Part shown: positions 48,628 through 58,458 of the stretch, one piece after another
Numbering within the stretch: the stretch's first letter is position 1
How the letters are laid out: the number at the start of each line of letters is the position of its first letter
NCBI GenBank assembly: GCA_021730225.1
Contig: CP072532.1
Location: 207,230-271,229, forward strand
Length of the DNA stretch: 64,000 nucleotides
Origin: Candidatus Vesicomyidisocius sp. Agig_15_S12
Lineage (GTDB): Bacteria; Pseudomonadota; Gammaproteobacteria; PS1; Pseudothioglobaceae
Reading direction: 5' to 3'
Made by a program: the position numbers and the translations under genes
The notes under the pieces: generated by a model
Database searches by the model: none
The model's input: only the letters and a program-made list of their open reading frames with translations
What the model was told of the DNA's origin: nothing

Positions 48628-49587
48628 ATGAAACGTACTGCTGATGAACAACTAGCCGATATTGCACAAGAATTTGTACGTCAAAATAAATCCAAATATC
48701 GTTGGCGTGTTATATTTAGCATATTATTTATCAGTTATTTTATTTTTATATCTTATATTGGTGTAAGCGAAAATGGCGTATTAAAGACAGCGCTTAAAAA
48801 AGAATCTCCTTTTGTTGCTGAAGTAGTGTTAAGTGGTACCATTCAAAGTTCAGGTTCAATTGATGCTGATGAGACTATTGAGTTATTACGTAGTGCATTT
48901 AAGTTAGAAAATGCAAAAGCTATTATTTTAAGAATTAACTCACCAGGTGGTTCACCTGTACAATCCAGTAGGATTTATAAGGCTATTATCCGTTTAAAAA
49001 AACAATTTGATAAAAAATTTTATGTGGTGGTTGAAGATGTTTGTGCTTCAGGTTGTTATTATATAGCTTCAGCTGCTGATGAAATATATGCAGATGAATC
49101 TTCAATTATTGGTAGTATTGGTGTTATTATGTCCAGTTTTGGCGCGGTTGATGCCATTAAAAAATTAGGTATTAAAAGACGGCTCTATACCGCAGGAAAA
49201 TATAAAGGCTTGTTAGACTCTTTTTCTCCAGAAAATGAAAAAATATTAGCGCATATTCAAACTCATATATTAGATAAATTACATCAAAATTTTATTAATG
49301 CTGTTAAAACAGGTAGAGGTAACAGGTTATCAAAACATAAAGATTTGTTTACAGGTTTGATTTGGCTAGGGCAAGATGCTAATAAATTAGGGTTAATAGA
49401 TGGTATTGCAGATACGAATTACGTTGCTAAGAATATTATTGGTATTGATTCAAGAGTCTTATTTGAAAAAGAAAAGACTCTATTAGAACAGTTAACCGAA
49501 GCAAGTATTAATGGCATTGTATTGGCTATTAGTGATAAGTTAATATCTAAAAATTTAATTGGTTTTTTACAGGTAGGTAATTATTAG
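48628..49587 (+). CDS. sppA: Signal peptide peptidase, SppA/S49 family (short form)
   Basis: Membrane-bound serine protease that clears cleaved signal peptides. 319 residues: anchor at about 26-44, LRINSPGGSPVQS near 101-113, nucleophile Ser141 in VCASGCYYIASAA, and the lysine base in TAGKYKG near 191. One S49 domain only (E. coli SppA is 618 with two), the common short form. GCYY replaces the usual GGYY beside the serine. A small AUACC/GGUAU stem with seven U's at 49593-49610 may end its transcript. Confidence 0.92.
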   Translation: MKRTADEQLADIAQEFVRQNKSKYRWRVIFSILFISYFIFISYIGVSENGVLKTALKKESPFVAEVVLSGTIQSSGSIDADETIELLRSAFKLENAKAIILRINSPGGSPVQSSRIYKAIIRLKKQFDKKFYVVVEDVCASGCYYIASAADEIYADESSIIGSIGVIMSSFGAVDAIKKLGIKRRLYTAGKYKGLLDSFSPENEKILAHIQTHILDKLHQNFINAVKTGRGNRLSKHKDLFTGLIWLGQDANKLGLIDGIADTNYVAKNIIGIDSRVLFEKEKTLLEQLTEASINGIVLAISDKLISKNLIGFLQVGNY

Positions 49588-49646
49588 AATTTATACCAAG
49601 GTATTTTTTTATTAACAACTTATTTATTATCGACATTATTTTCTAT

Positions 49647-50153
49647 TTAATTTGTTAATTTACGAATAGGGTTGTTTGGATCACTCTTTAATATTTTATT
49701 TTTAGACAAATCTTTTTCTCTAGTAATTTTTACTACTACTTTAGCTTTCTCTGATGCTTGTTTATCTCTAATACGTTTGTTCTCTATTTTTCTTTCTTTA
49801 TCAGTTAACTGTGATAATGAGTTAATACCACTGGTATTAATATGTATCAAATTATTATTATTAAACTTCAATATCAGACGATAGTGAATATCATCTTTTT
49901 TATGTAAAGTAGAGTGATTAATATAATCCCACTGGTTATTATGAAATGTATCAATAATGCTTGGTGAACCAATTAGGTTTTGTACTTGAGCTTTTGACAT
50001 TCCTAATTTTAACTGATTAACTTTAAATCTTTCCAATATTGAACCTTGATGGATATCATTTTTATACAATATTGGTAATGATACGTCTTGTATTTTAGGT
50101 AAACATGCAGATAGAAATATAAATAAGAATGCAATCAAAGTTAATTTATTCAT
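49647..50153 (-). CDS. bamE: Outer-membrane assembly lipoprotein BamE
   Basis: 168 residues; lipoprotein signal with lipobox LSAC (Cys17), BamE/SmpA domain with LKLGMSKAQVQNLIGSPSII near 48-67 and NQWDYI near 74. A Lys/Arg-rich C-terminal tail (about 118-168) is an addition beyond the usual 113 residues. Component of the BAM complex. Divergent from fur, the classic omlA/bamE-fur arrangement, with 65 bp between them. Reaching the outer membrane would need the Lol system, whose lolB looks dead here. Confidence 0.92.
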   Translation of the reverse strand: MNKLTLIAFLFIFLSACLPKIQDVSLPILYKNDIHQGSILERFKVNQLKLGMSKAQVQNLIGSPSIIDTFHNNQWDYINHSTLHKKDDIHYRLILKFNNNNLIHINTSGINSLSQLTDKERKIENKRIRDKQASEKAKVVVKITREKDLSKNKILKSDPNNPIRKLTN

Positions 50154-50218
50154 TTACTGATTTTTTAATTTAAAATAGTTGAAAATTATTAACTAATTTT
50201 ACATTAAGGATATTAGAT

Positions 50219-50626
50219 ATGGATGCTCATGATTTAAAAAGTGCGGGGCTTAAAGTTACACTACCAAGATTAAAAATTTTGGAAATTTTAGAAACTAGTG
50301 ATAATCATCATATGAGCGCCGAGGATATTTATCGTACTTTGATGATGCAAGGTGCAGAGGTGGGCGTAGCGACAATTTATAGAGTACTTACTCAGTTCGA
50401 AGAGGCAGGTATGGTAAATAAACTTAACTTTGATAACGGACAAAGTGTCTTTGAGTTGTCAAATGTAGATCATCATGATCATCTAGTATGTGTTAAGTGT
50501 GGTAAAATTGATGAATTTTCTGATGAGGTAATTGAGCAACATCAACATGATATTGCTAATAAATATGGTTACCAACTAACAGATCATTGCTTGTATTTAT
50601 ACGGTTTTTGTAAGGGTTGTCACTAA
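50219..50626 (+). CDS. fur: Ferric uptake regulator Fur
   Basis: Iron-responsive repressor. Residues 4-26 (DLKSAGLKVTLPRLKILEIL) and the winged helix are almost identical to E. coli Fur; metal-site HHDH at 85-88, Cys91/Cys94 and Cys131/Cys134 pairs. 135 residues (E. coli 148). Rather than Zur: the sequence is Fur-like throughout, and it is divergent from bamE. The stop overlaps the znuB start. No clear Fur box was found in its promoter gap. Confidence 0.96.
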   Translation: MDAHDLKSAGLKVTLPRLKILEILETSDNHHMSAEDIYRTLMMQGAEVGVATIYRVLTQFEEAGMVNKLNFDNGQSVFELSNVDHHDHLVCVKCGKIDEFSDEVIEQHQHDIANKYGYQLTDHCLYLYGFCKGCH

Positions 50627-51420
50627 TTAATTTGGAAGATTTTATCTTTAGAGCTATTTTAGCAGCCGTTGGCATTTCAATTATTTCAGGTTCATTGGGT
50701 TGTTTTGTTATTTGGAAACGTATGAGTTATTTTTCAGAATCTATTTCACATTCAGCACTTTTGGGTACATCTTTAGGGTTTGCTAGTGGCTTAGGAATGC
50801 ATTTTGGTTTGGTAATGGTAGGTGCAATATTTGCAATATTTATCGTTATCTTGCAACGAAAAAATTTTTTATCTAATGATACTATTTTAGGTATTTTTTC
50901 ACATATTTTTTTATCGTTAGGTATTGTTGTTTTAGGTTTTATCGGCGAAACTAATACGGATTATTTTTCACTATTATTTGGTGATATTTTATCTATCACT
51001 AACTCTGATATTATTTGGGTGTATGTAATTTTGACGGTACTTGGATTACTACTCCTTATTTTTTGGCAGCGTTTATTATTACTAACTCTAAATGAAGAAT
51101 TAGCAGTTGCACAAGGACTTAATAGAGATTTTTATCAGTTGTTATTTATGCTAATGATTGCGTTAGCTGTGTCTGTTTCAGTACAAATTGTGGGCGTGCT
51201 TTTAATTACCTCCTTACTTATTATCCCACCAGCCGTTGCTAGAGTATTTTCCAATACACCTAGCGGCATGGTATTTCAGTCAGTTATTGTTTCTATGGTT
51301 GCAGTTACTATCGGTATTAGTGCTTCAATGTTTTATGATGTAGCAACAGGGCCAGCAATCGTAATTACTCTAGGTGGGTTATTCTTATTATCACAACTTG
51401 CGTATAAAAAATTAATTTAA
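50617..51420 (+). CDS. znuB: ABC zinc permease ZnuB
   Basis: 267 residues, eight or more membrane helices, ABC-3 family: LGCFVIWKRMSYFSESISHSALLG at about 27-50 and VGVLLITSLLIIPPAVAR near 196 are diagnostic. The start is uncertain: TTG 50617 overlaps fur by 10 bp, TTG 50632 is possible. Zinc uptake needs ZnuA (binding) and ZnuC (ATPase); neither is beside it, although fur/zur-znuC-znuB is common. It may share an ATPase encoded elsewhere or serve manganese or iron. Confidence 0.9.
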   Translation: MSLINLEDFIFRAILAAVGISIISGSLGCFVIWKRMSYFSESISHSALLGTSLGFASGLGMHFGLVMVGAIFAIFIVILQRKNFLSNDTILGIFSHIFLSLGIVVLGFIGETNTDYFSLLFGDILSITNSDIIWVYVILTVLGLLLLIFWQRLLLLTLNEELAVAQGLNRDFYQLLFMLMIALAVSVSVQIVGVLLITSLLIIPPAVARVFSNTPSGMVFQSVIVSMVAVTIGISASMFYDVATGPAIVITLGGLFLLSQLAYKKLI

Positions 51421-52112
51421 TATGGATTAATATAACTTATGAAATCTGTAAAGAACTTTATTATATTGCTGTAATTGTTATTTTTTTTGCTTTGAATAAA
51501 TATTCAAGAAGTTATTTATATTTAGAAAGAGAACGAATAAGATATGTTTTTTCAAAAAAATGTGAATAATATCTGATAGATTTATCAAAGTATTGGATCC
51601 ATTTATATTGTGAGAATAATTTTAATAAAAAACATTATTTAGCTTCCTTATCCAGCAATGTAAAGGAAATATAGTTTTGACTAGTCAAAATCGTTAATAC
51701 AAGATTCAATCCTATGTTTAGGATTATTATTATGAATAATGGTAGGTTTGTATTAACTCTTTTTACTAGATGGAAAGAACTCTTAAGTAAAATTATATTT
51801 TTTATGAAAGTAATATTTATTGTCTACTAACTTAGATTTCTGAGTAGATGTATTTATATCTGGAGGTTTTTATCACCTTTATTTGTATCTTAGTCTACCA
51901 TTATCAATAATAATGGTTTTTTGTTTAAAAAGTGTGGTTATTTTAATATTTTGATTAAGGTCTTTTAAGTGATAAGTAATAGTTTAAAAATCGTATAAAT
52001 TGCATCTTAAATTCTAAATATTAATAGAATCTTATTTTATCTAAATAATTATAGGAATTAGCTATTTTTTTATAAATATGGTTTTTCCTATATTTGATTG
52101 ATATAGTAGTTT
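51421..52112. other. 692-bp non-coding stretch after znuB
   Basis: No gene recognised. A 16-bp perfect palindrome TTTTGACTAGTCAAAA lies at 51675-51690, and a terminator at 51897-51922 (separate entry) implies that a transcript formerly or still ends here, nearly 480 bp past znuB. Confidence 0.6.
51897..51922 (+). terminator. Rho-independent terminator
   Basis: ACCATTAT-CAATA-ATAATGGT, 8-bp perfect stem, followed by TTTTTG on the plus strand. It lies far from any plus-strand stop codon. Confidence 0.7.
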
Positions 52113-53198
52113 CTAAGTATTATTTAATTCCGTTAGTTGATTAGTTTGTTGTTCAATAATTAACGGTTTAATGATTGCACTTAAATTGCCTTCCATAATT
52201 TCTGTTAGTTTGTACAAGGTTAGATTAATGCGATGGTCGGTAATGCGTCCTTGCGGGTAATTATAGGTACGAATACGTTGTGAGCGATCGCCGCTACCTA
52301 TTAACTTTTTACGAGTTGATGATTGTTGTTTTTGTTGTTCTTGTTGTTGTGCATCAAGAATGCGTGATGCTAACACTGACATTGCTTGGGCTTTATTTTT
52401 ATGTTGTGAACGACCATCTTGGCATTCAACTACAGTTCCAGTTGGAAGATGTGTTACGCGTACAGCAGAATCAGTTTTATTAACATGTTGACCGCCTGCA
52501 CCACTAGCTCTGAAAGTATCAATACGAACATCATTTATGTTAATATTGATTTCTTCAATATTTTTAACTTCAGGCATGATGGCAACGGTACAAGCAGAAG
52601 TATGTATTCGACCTTGACTTTCAGTTGTTGGCACGCGTTGTACACGATGTGCACCAGATTCAAATTTTAATTTTGAGTAAACATTTATTCCACTAATTCG
52701 GGCAATAATTTCTTTAAAACCGCCGTGTTCACCAATACTAGAGCTAATAATTTCTATTGTCCATTTTTGCTTTTCACTGTATCGACAGTATATTTTAAAC
52801 AAATCACCTGAAAAAATACTGGCTTCATCGCCGCCTGTACCTGCTCTAATTTCAATAATAATATTTCTAGAATCATTAGGGTCTTTTGGTAAGATAGATT
52901 TCTTAAGTTTTAAATCGAGCTGACTTAAAAATTTTTTAGCATTAAGTATTTCTTCTTTAGCCATAGTTTTTATTTCTATGTCGTCTTCAAATAGCATTAA
53001 TCGTGCATCTTCTAGGTTTTTTTGATGTGATAAATAGGTTTGAAATTGTTGGTTGACTGGGGTTAATTGAGCGTATTCAATGGACAGTTTTGTGAACCTT
53101 TTAACGTTACTAACTACCTCTGGATCGGATAGCATAATACTTATTTCTTCAAGACGCATTGATAATTTTTCTAATTTAGTCAGGATAGATGAATTCAT
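52113..53198 (-). CDS. prfA: Peptide chain release factor 1
   Basis: Terminates translation at UAA/UAG. GGQ at 235-237 (SGAGGQHVN), the methylation target of PrmC; codon-recognition tripeptide PTT at 190-192 (PxT type, confirming RF1); AGTGGDEA near 119. 361 residues (E. coli 360). Joined to hemA by a 1-bp overlap. prmC, the third member of the usual operon, is at 6.6 kb. Confidence 0.97.
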   Translation of the reverse strand: MNSSILTKLEKLSMRLEEISIMLSDPEVVSNVKRFTKLSIEYAQLTPVNQQFQTYLSHQKNLEDARLMLFEDDIEIKTMAKEEILNAKKFLSQLDLKLKKSILPKDPNDSRNIIIEIRAGTGGDEASIFSGDLFKIYCRYSEKQKWTIEIISSSIGEHGGFKEIIARISGINVYSKLKFESGAHRVQRVPTTESQGRIHTSACTVAIMPEVKNIEEINININDVRIDTFRASGAGGQHVNKTDSAVRVTHLPTGTVVECQDGRSQHKNKAQAMSVLASRILDAQQQEQQKQQSSTRKKLIGSGDRSQRIRTYNYPQGRITDHRINLTLYKLTEIMEGNLSAIIKPLIIEQQTNQLTELNNT

Positions 53199-54448
53199 TA
53201 TTTTTTAATATTGAGTATACAATCTTCGCACTGAGATAAATTATCAGCAGAGGTTTGTTTGATATTTTGAGAAGGTAAATGTAATAGTTTGTTAGTTAGC
53301 TGGTCAGCAAATTTACGAATAATATTCTCATAATTACCACTATGTTTAATTTGTTTGATGGCTTTTTCTAAGAGTTTATCTTTAATTAAGTTAGCATTAG
53401 AACGGTAAGATCGTACTAATTGTTCATTAGGTAAAACTTTCAACCATTGATTAAATACTTGGTTTTGTTTGATTATAATTTCCTGTGCTAGATTTTTTTC
53501 TTTTTCTCTATTGCCGATGTTATCATTGATTACTTGTTCTAAATCATCAATAGTGTATAAGTAGATATCATCTAATTGTCCTACTTCAGGTTCAATATCA
53601 CGAGGTATGGCAATATCAAGCATAAATATTGGTTTATGCTTGCGTTTTTTCAAGGCGCTTTCAATTAATCCTTTGCCAATAATTGGTACTGAAGCTGCTG
53701 TTGAAGAAATAATAATATCTGCTTTGTGTATAATAGATGAAAATTGTTTCAATCCAATAGATTGTGCCTGATATAAGTTAGCAATTTTTTGTGCATTTTC
53801 AATGGTTCTATTAGCAATAATCATGTTACTCACCTTTTTTTTGTTTAGGTATTGTGCACATAATTCAATCATTTCTCCTGCACCGATGAGTAAAACAGTT
53901 TGTTCAGATAAACGTTCAAAAATTTTTTCACTAAGTTTAACCGAATAATAAGCAATTGAAACAGGTGAAACACCAATTTTAGTATTAGTACGTACTTTTT
54001 TAGCAGTCGAAAATGCGTGTTGGAATAGTTTTTCTAATAATTTATTTAAGGTTTTGGCTTCTTTTGCTATATGGTATGCATCTTTTAGTTGGCCTAGAAT
54101 CTGAGGCTCTCCTAGTACTAATGAATCAAGACCTGTGGCAACATTGCAAACATGTGTAAGAGCTTCATTGTCCTCAAAATAATTTAAATAAGGATTAATT
54201 TTGTCACGTGTGATATTGTGTATTTTGGCAAGATAGTTACTTAATACTTCCTTAGGGTTTTCATTGCCAGAATTAACATAAATCTCTACACGATTACAGG
54301 TAGACAGAATAATGCAAGCATAAATACCATAAATACCATGAAGATCAGTTAATGCTTGAGTTAATTTATCTGCTGTAAAAGCGACTTTTTCTCGCACTTC
54401 AACAGGCGCAAGTTGATGGTTGATACTTAAAATTGCAATTTGCGACAT
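53198..54448 (-). CDS. hemA: Glutamyl-tRNA reductase
   Basis: First committed step of C5-pathway haem synthesis. Catalytic Cys51 in [34 protein letters not shown] near 107-129, NADPH loop LLIGAGEM near 190. 416 residues (E. coli 418). Heads the hemA-prfA unit; its divergent partner lolB is a relic. Together with hemC and hemJ it shows haem is made de novo. Confidence 0.97.
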   Translation of the reverse strand: MSQIAILSINHQLAPVEVREKVAFTADKLTQALTDLHGIYGIYACIILSTCNRVEIYVNSGNENPKEVLSNYLAKIHNITRDKINPYLNYFEDNEALTHVCNVATGLDSLVLGEPQILGQLKDAYHIAKEAKTLNKLLEKLFQHAFSTAKKVRTNTKIGVSPVSIAYYSVKLSEKIFERLSEQTVLLIGAGEMIELCAQYLNKKKVSNMIIANRTIENAQKIANLYQAQSIGLKQFSSIIHKADIIISSTAASVPIIGKGLIESALKKRKHKPIFMLDIAIPRDIEPEVGQLDDIYLYTIDDLEQVINDNIGNREKEKNLAQEIIIKQNQVFNQWLKVLPNEQLVRSYRSNANLIKDKLLEKAIKQIKHSGNYENIIRKFADQLTNKLLHLPSQNIKQTSADNLSQCEDCILNIKK

Positions 54449-54526
54449 AAATTCAGCAAAACTAACTCAAATAAATGTTTAATTATACCCAAATGACAAG
54501 TTTCACGCTACAATAGGATTGCTTAT

Positions 54527-54990
54527 ATGAAACGAATAATAATGGTTTTTACCTTGTTTATATCAAGTTGTAAGTACTTGATATTCAATCTATAAAGTTG
54601 GTATTTCAATAAACTTTACCAAGTATTTGGAAAATGTATGATAAATTGAGTGTGAGCGTTAATAATGATACAAAATATTAGGTTTGGGGGTGAGTTTTCA
54701 CTACCATGATTATTAATCTATATTAAGCATAGCTTTTGGTTTTGCTTAGATTGAGTCTAGTCAGAAAAAAATATTGATTAATAGCGAGTTAATTAGGATA
54801 ATTTTTAATCAATGTATGATGAGTAAAATGGCATGGTACTTGTTTATTGATATTTTAGTAAAGATATTGTTTAAAAATGAGATAAATAGCACTCGTTATT
54901 GGCTAATTAAATTTAGTCGTTATTAATTTGGTTAATGGTATTTAATATCCGAGAGTTATTCGTTTTAATCATATGAGCAAATTAATCATA
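54527..54990 (+). pseudogene. lolB: Probable lolB pseudogene
   Basis: Starting with ATG 54527, MKRIIMVFTLFISSC is a clean lipoprotein signal with lipobox ISSC, then stops begin. Further pieces read WKMYDKLSVSVNNDTKY (like the LolB opening W...GRLSV) and, near the end, NSTRYWLIKF (like the LolB YW.G motif). Known: lolB is divergent from hemA in gammaproteobacteria, exactly this position. LolB receives lipoproteins at the outer membrane. Multiple stops and shifts argue it is dead. The signal-plus-synteny case is good; sequence likeness is moderate. Confidence 0.6.
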
Positions 54991-55069
54991 TGAGCAAACT
55001 TATCAAAATCAAACTACTAATTAATGAAGTTTAATCAGTTAAAATAGCATAAAAATTAAGTAATTTAGC

Positions 55070-56095
55070 ATGATAGAAGAAGATTTTTTAATAGATGAAA
55101 AAGACCAGGAAAATGAAGATTTGGTAATAACTTCTATACGTCCAAATTCTTTAGAGAATTATATTGGGCAAAATGATATTAAGTCGCAAATGATGCTGTT
55201 TATTAAAGCAGCAAAAAAACGTAAGGATACATTAGATCACTGTTTAATTTATGGCCCTCCTGGTTTAGGTAAAACTACATTAGCAAATGTAATTGCCAAT
55301 CAAATGTCTACAAGTATTAAGAAAACCTCTGGTCCAGTATTAGAGCGTTCAGGAGATTTGGCAGCAATTTTGACAAAACTTGATCCTTATGATATTTTGT
55401 TTATTGACGAAATTCATCGCCTTAACTCTGTGGTTGAAGAAACCCTTTATCCAGCTTTAGAAGATTTTAAATTAGATATTATGGTGGGCGAAGGCTTGGC
55501 TTCGCATTCTGTACAACTTGAATTACCACCTTTTACGTTAATTGGCGCTACTACTCGTGCTGGTATGTTAACTTCACCTCTTCGAGATCGTTTTGGTATT
55601 ATTCAACGCTTACAGTTTTACAATGTTGAAGATTTAAAAATGATTATTGAACGTTCGGCGGGTATTTTAGATATTCAAATTGAATCAAAAGGTGCGTTAG
55701 AGATTGCTAAGCGTTCTCGCGGAACGCCTAGAATTGCGAATCGGTTATTACGTCGTGTTCGTGATTTTGCCGATGTAAAAGCCAATAGTATGATTCATCA
55801 AGATATTGCCAAAGAAGCATTAATAATACTTAAAGTAGATGAAGCGGGGCTTGAACAATTAGACCGTGATTATCTATCTATTATTATGAATAAATTTTCT
55901 GGTGGTCCTGTTGGTTTGGATACAATAGCAACTTCTATTGGTGAAGAACGTGGAACTTTAGAAGATATGGTAGAACCATATTTGATTCAACAGGGTTTTA
56001 TTATGCGTACACCACGTGGTCGTAGTACTACAGATGCAGCTTATGCACATTTGGGCTTAATTAACGGTTTAAAAGTGAATGACTTATTTAATTAA
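55070..56095 (+). CDS. ruvB: Holliday junction branch-migration helicase RuvB
   Basis: AAA+ motor working with RuvA. Walker [11 protein letters not shown] at 61-70, Walker B FIDEIHRL at 110-117, sensor and arginine finger TSPLRDRFG, winged-helix C-terminus ([17 protein letters not shown]). 341 residues (E. coli 336). ruvC and ruvA normally precede it; here the upstream DNA holds only the lolB relic. Followed after 390 bp by tolQRA. Confidence 0.96.
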   Translation: MIEEDFLIDEKDQENEDLVITSIRPNSLENYIGQNDIKSQMMLFIKAAKKRKDTLDHCLIYGPPGLGKTTLANVIANQMSTSIKKTSGPVLERSGDLAAILTKLDPYDILFIDEIHRLNSVVEETLYPALEDFKLDIMVGEGLASHSVQLELPPFTLIGATTRAGMLTSPLRDRFGIIQRLQFYNVEDLKMIIERSAGILDIQIESKGALEIAKRSRGTPRIANRLLRRVRDFADVKANSMIHQDIAKEALIILKVDEAGLEQLDRDYLSIIMNKFSGGPVGLDTIATSIGEERGTLEDMVEPYLIQQGFIMRTPRGRSTTDAAYAHLGLINGLKVNDLFN

Positions 56096-56485
56096 TAAGC
56101 AAGTTAAATGTTCTTATTTATATATGAGAATATTGTTAATGCTAGCGTAGTCTTATTCTTTTAAATTTATTTAAATAGGACATAGAAAACTTTCATAATA
56201 GTTAGGTTTTGAGTAATATCGATTAAATATAGCATCAAGCTATTATTTTTTACTGTCAAATTATTTGTATTTTGAGTGTTGACTTTTAGTCAAATTTAAT
56301 GATTCATTAATCGTTTATTGTGAAATAATAAAAATTATAATACGCTAATCTTTGGTTTTTTGCAAAAAATAATGGGTTTATAACAAAATAAGGTATTATT
56401 TATAACAAATAATAACTATGCCTTGTTTGAATGTAATTAATCTTAAATATTTGTGATATTCCTAATGTAATTTTGGAGAAAATAA
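56096..56485. other. 390-bp non-coding stretch between ruvB and tolQ
   Basis: ybgC usually sits here, but I find no trace. A perfect TATAAT at 56336-56341, with TTTATT 16 bases upstream, is a candidate tol promoter. A TTGAC/GTCAA hairpin lies near 56278-56292. GGAG at 56475 is the tolQ ribosome site. Confidence 0.5.
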
Positions 56486-57160
56486 ATGGATGATAGTTTA
56501 TCAATTTTTAGCTTAATTCTTAGTGCTGGTTTTGTGGTACAAGTAGTGATGTTTATTTTGGTATTGATGAGTATTTATTCATGGACGCTTATTTTATCAA
56601 AAAAGAAAATCTTGGTTGATACTAACAAGAGTATTAAGTTTTTTTATCAAAAGTTTTCAACTAATGTTGATTTAGAAAAATTAGCATATCAAACTCTTCA
56701 AGAAGCTACTAATCAAAGTCCAATGGATCGTATTTTTAACGCAGGTTATCAGGAGCTTAACTATACTACTTCAGATTCTAATCAAGAATTAATAATAAAT
56801 GCTGAGCGTGCTTATCGTATCATGAATATTATAGCTAATAATGAAGTTGATTATCTAGATGACAGCTTAAGTATTTTAGCTATGATTGCCTCATCTAGCC
56901 CATATATTGGATTATTTGGTACGGTTTGGGGGGTTATGCATTCTTTTATTGGCTTGGCATCAGTTAAGCAGGCAACTATTGCCATTGTTGCTCCTGGAAT
57001 TGCTGAAGCACTTATTGCAACGGCATTTGGTTTATTTTCTGCTATTCCTGCTACTATTGCCTATAATCGTTTAATTACTCAAGTAGGCATGATTAATAAT
57101 AAATATTCAGCTTTTGTTGAACAATTGTTTGTTTTGTTCCAAAGACAAAAAATAAGTTAA
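56486..57160 (+). CDS. tolQ: Tol-Pal proton channel subunit TolQ
   Basis: Inner-membrane stator/motor protein of the Tol system that pulls the outer membrane inward at division. 224 residues (E. coli 230), three membrane helices at about 15-37, 132-155 and 165-190, with SSPYIGLFGTVWGVMHSF and GIAEALIATAFGLFSAIPA as the ExbB/TolQ channel motifs. Start supported by GGAG 7 bases upstream. Followed by tolR after 9 bp. Confidence 0.97.
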   Translation: MDDSLSIFSLILSAGFVVQVVMFILVLMSIYSWTLILSKKKILVDTNKSIKFFYQKFSTNVDLEKLAYQTLQEATNQSPMDRIFNAGYQELNYTTSDSNQELIINAERAYRIMNIIANNEVDYLDDSLSILAMIASSSPYIGLFGTVWGVMHSFIGLASVKQATIAIVAPGIAEALIATAFGLFSAIPATIAYNRLITQVGMINNKYSAFVEQLFVLFQRQKIS

Positions 57161-57169
57161 AAATAGATA

Positions 57170-57619
57170 ATGATTAAATTATTAAAACGTCACAGACTTG
57201 CTATAGATGCACAAATTAATATTGTGCCATATATTGATGTGATGTTAGTGTTATTGGTAATTTTTATGATGACTACGCCTATTATTGAACAAGGTATTGA
57301 AGTTAATTTACCTCTCGCTGAGGCAAAAATCGTGGATTTTACGCAACAACCTACGATTATTACCATTGATAAACAAGGTAAATATTTTATCAATTCACTT
57401 AATGAGGTGGATTTTGATATTGTTATAGGTGAAGAGCTACCATTAGGTGTTATTGTAGGTCGTGTTAACGCTAGGCTTGAGATCTATCCGAAAATGAATG
57501 TGTTTGTTCGTGGCGATAGACAAGTGGATTACGGTTCTGTTGTATCTTTAATGTCTATTTTACAAAAAAATGGAGTTGATAAAGTTGGTATTGTGACTGA
57601 ATCTCCAGATGTAAGATAA
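57170..57619 (+). CDS. tolR: Tol-Pal proton channel subunit TolR
   Basis: 149 residues (E. coli 142). Short cytoplasmic start, membrane helix at about 20-38 with the proton-carrying Asp23 (VPYIDVMLVLLVIFM), then the periplasmic ExbD/TolR domain ending with KVGIVTES. Its stop overlaps the tolA start (TAATG), so translation is coupled. Confidence 0.96.
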   Translation: MIKLLKRHRLAIDAQINIVPYIDVMLVLLVIFMMTTPIIEQGIEVNLPLAEAKIVDFTQQPTIITIDKQGKYFINSLNEVDFDIVIGEELPLGVIVGRVNARLEIYPKMNVFVRGDRQVDYGSVVSLMSILQKNGVDKVGIVTESPDVR

Positions 57620-58458
57620 TGAAATTTAATTTATTTAAAGAAATTAAATTACCTAAAATCGTTAGACAACGTCCTATTGCTTTTTGGGTGGCAACTGCTC
57701 TTCATGTTGGTTTGGTTGCTGGCTTGTTATATTCAAATATTCAACGCTGGGAAGTTCCAAAACAGACTGTCAAGTTAGATGAAATACCAAAAGCAATAAT
57801 GATTGACCTAACTGAAATTGAAAAAGAAAAACAACGGTTAATTAATATTAAGCAAAAGCGAGAAAATCGTCTTAAAGAACTAAAGCGTACAGAAAAAAAA
57901 GTTGAAAATGAGCGTTACAAGGAACAGCAACTCTTGAAGCAACTAAAGACTAAGATTAAACAAGAAAAGAAAGCCAAAATTATTGCTGAAATTAAGAGAA
58001 AACAAGCTGAAAAAGAAGCTATTGAGGCTGAAAATAAAAAACAAGAGATTGAAAAATTACGTCAAGTAGCAGATAAAAAATTTAAAAAAGAACAAAATAA
58101 ACGTTTATTAAAAAAAGAAGTTCAGGCTGAAGAAGACCAAGATAGGCTAATTGCTCAAGAAGATATTTTAAATGAGCTAAAGTTAAATTATATCAATCAA
58201 ATCGCGTCAAGAATAAAAGAAAAATGGCATTACCAAGGTGCTAAAGATAGTTGGAGTTGTGATGTGCAGATTTTACAAGATTTAGATGGCCAAGTAAAGA
58301 GTGTTAACCTTAAATCTTGTAATATTGATGATAGTATCAAGGTACAATCATTTAAAGATTCAATTGAGCGTGCTGTTTATAAAGCTTCTCCGTTACCATA
58401 TGCTCCTGATATGAGTGTATTTGATGCACAAGTCTTGTTTCACTTTAAGGTTAATTAA
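57619..58458 (+). CDS. tolA: Tol envelope linker protein TolA
   Basis: Spans the periplasm between TolQR and Pal. 279 residues: membrane helix about 22-42, a long Lys/Glu/Arg-rich coiled-coil helix about 70-185, and a C-terminal globular domain (INQIASRIKEKWHYQG..., with Cys216 and Cys234 placed to form the usual disulfide, ending AQVLFHFKVN). Shorter than E. coli TolA (421) because the helical domain is cut down. Coupled to tolR before it and to the Xre/MbcA-domain gene after it. Confidence 0.95.
   Translation: MKFNLFKEIKLPKIVRQRPIAFWVATALHVGLVAGLLYSNIQRWEVPKQTVKLDEIPKAIMIDLTEIEKEKQRLINIKQKRENRLKELKRTEKKVENERYKEQQLLKQLKTKIKQEKKAKIIAEIKRKQAEKEAIEAENKKQEIEKLRQVADKKFKKEQNKRLLKKEVQAEEDQDRLIAQEDILNELKLNYINQIASRIKEKWHYQGAKDSWSCDVQILQDLDGQVKSVNLKSCNIDDSIKVQSFKDSIERAVYKASPLPYAPDMSVFDAQVLFHFKVN

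Noticed and set aside
51675-51690. TTTTGACTAGTCAAAA palindrome as a regulator site
   Set aside because: Perfect but short and AT-rich, with no gene downstream on either strand within reach; kept only as a note in the gap entry.
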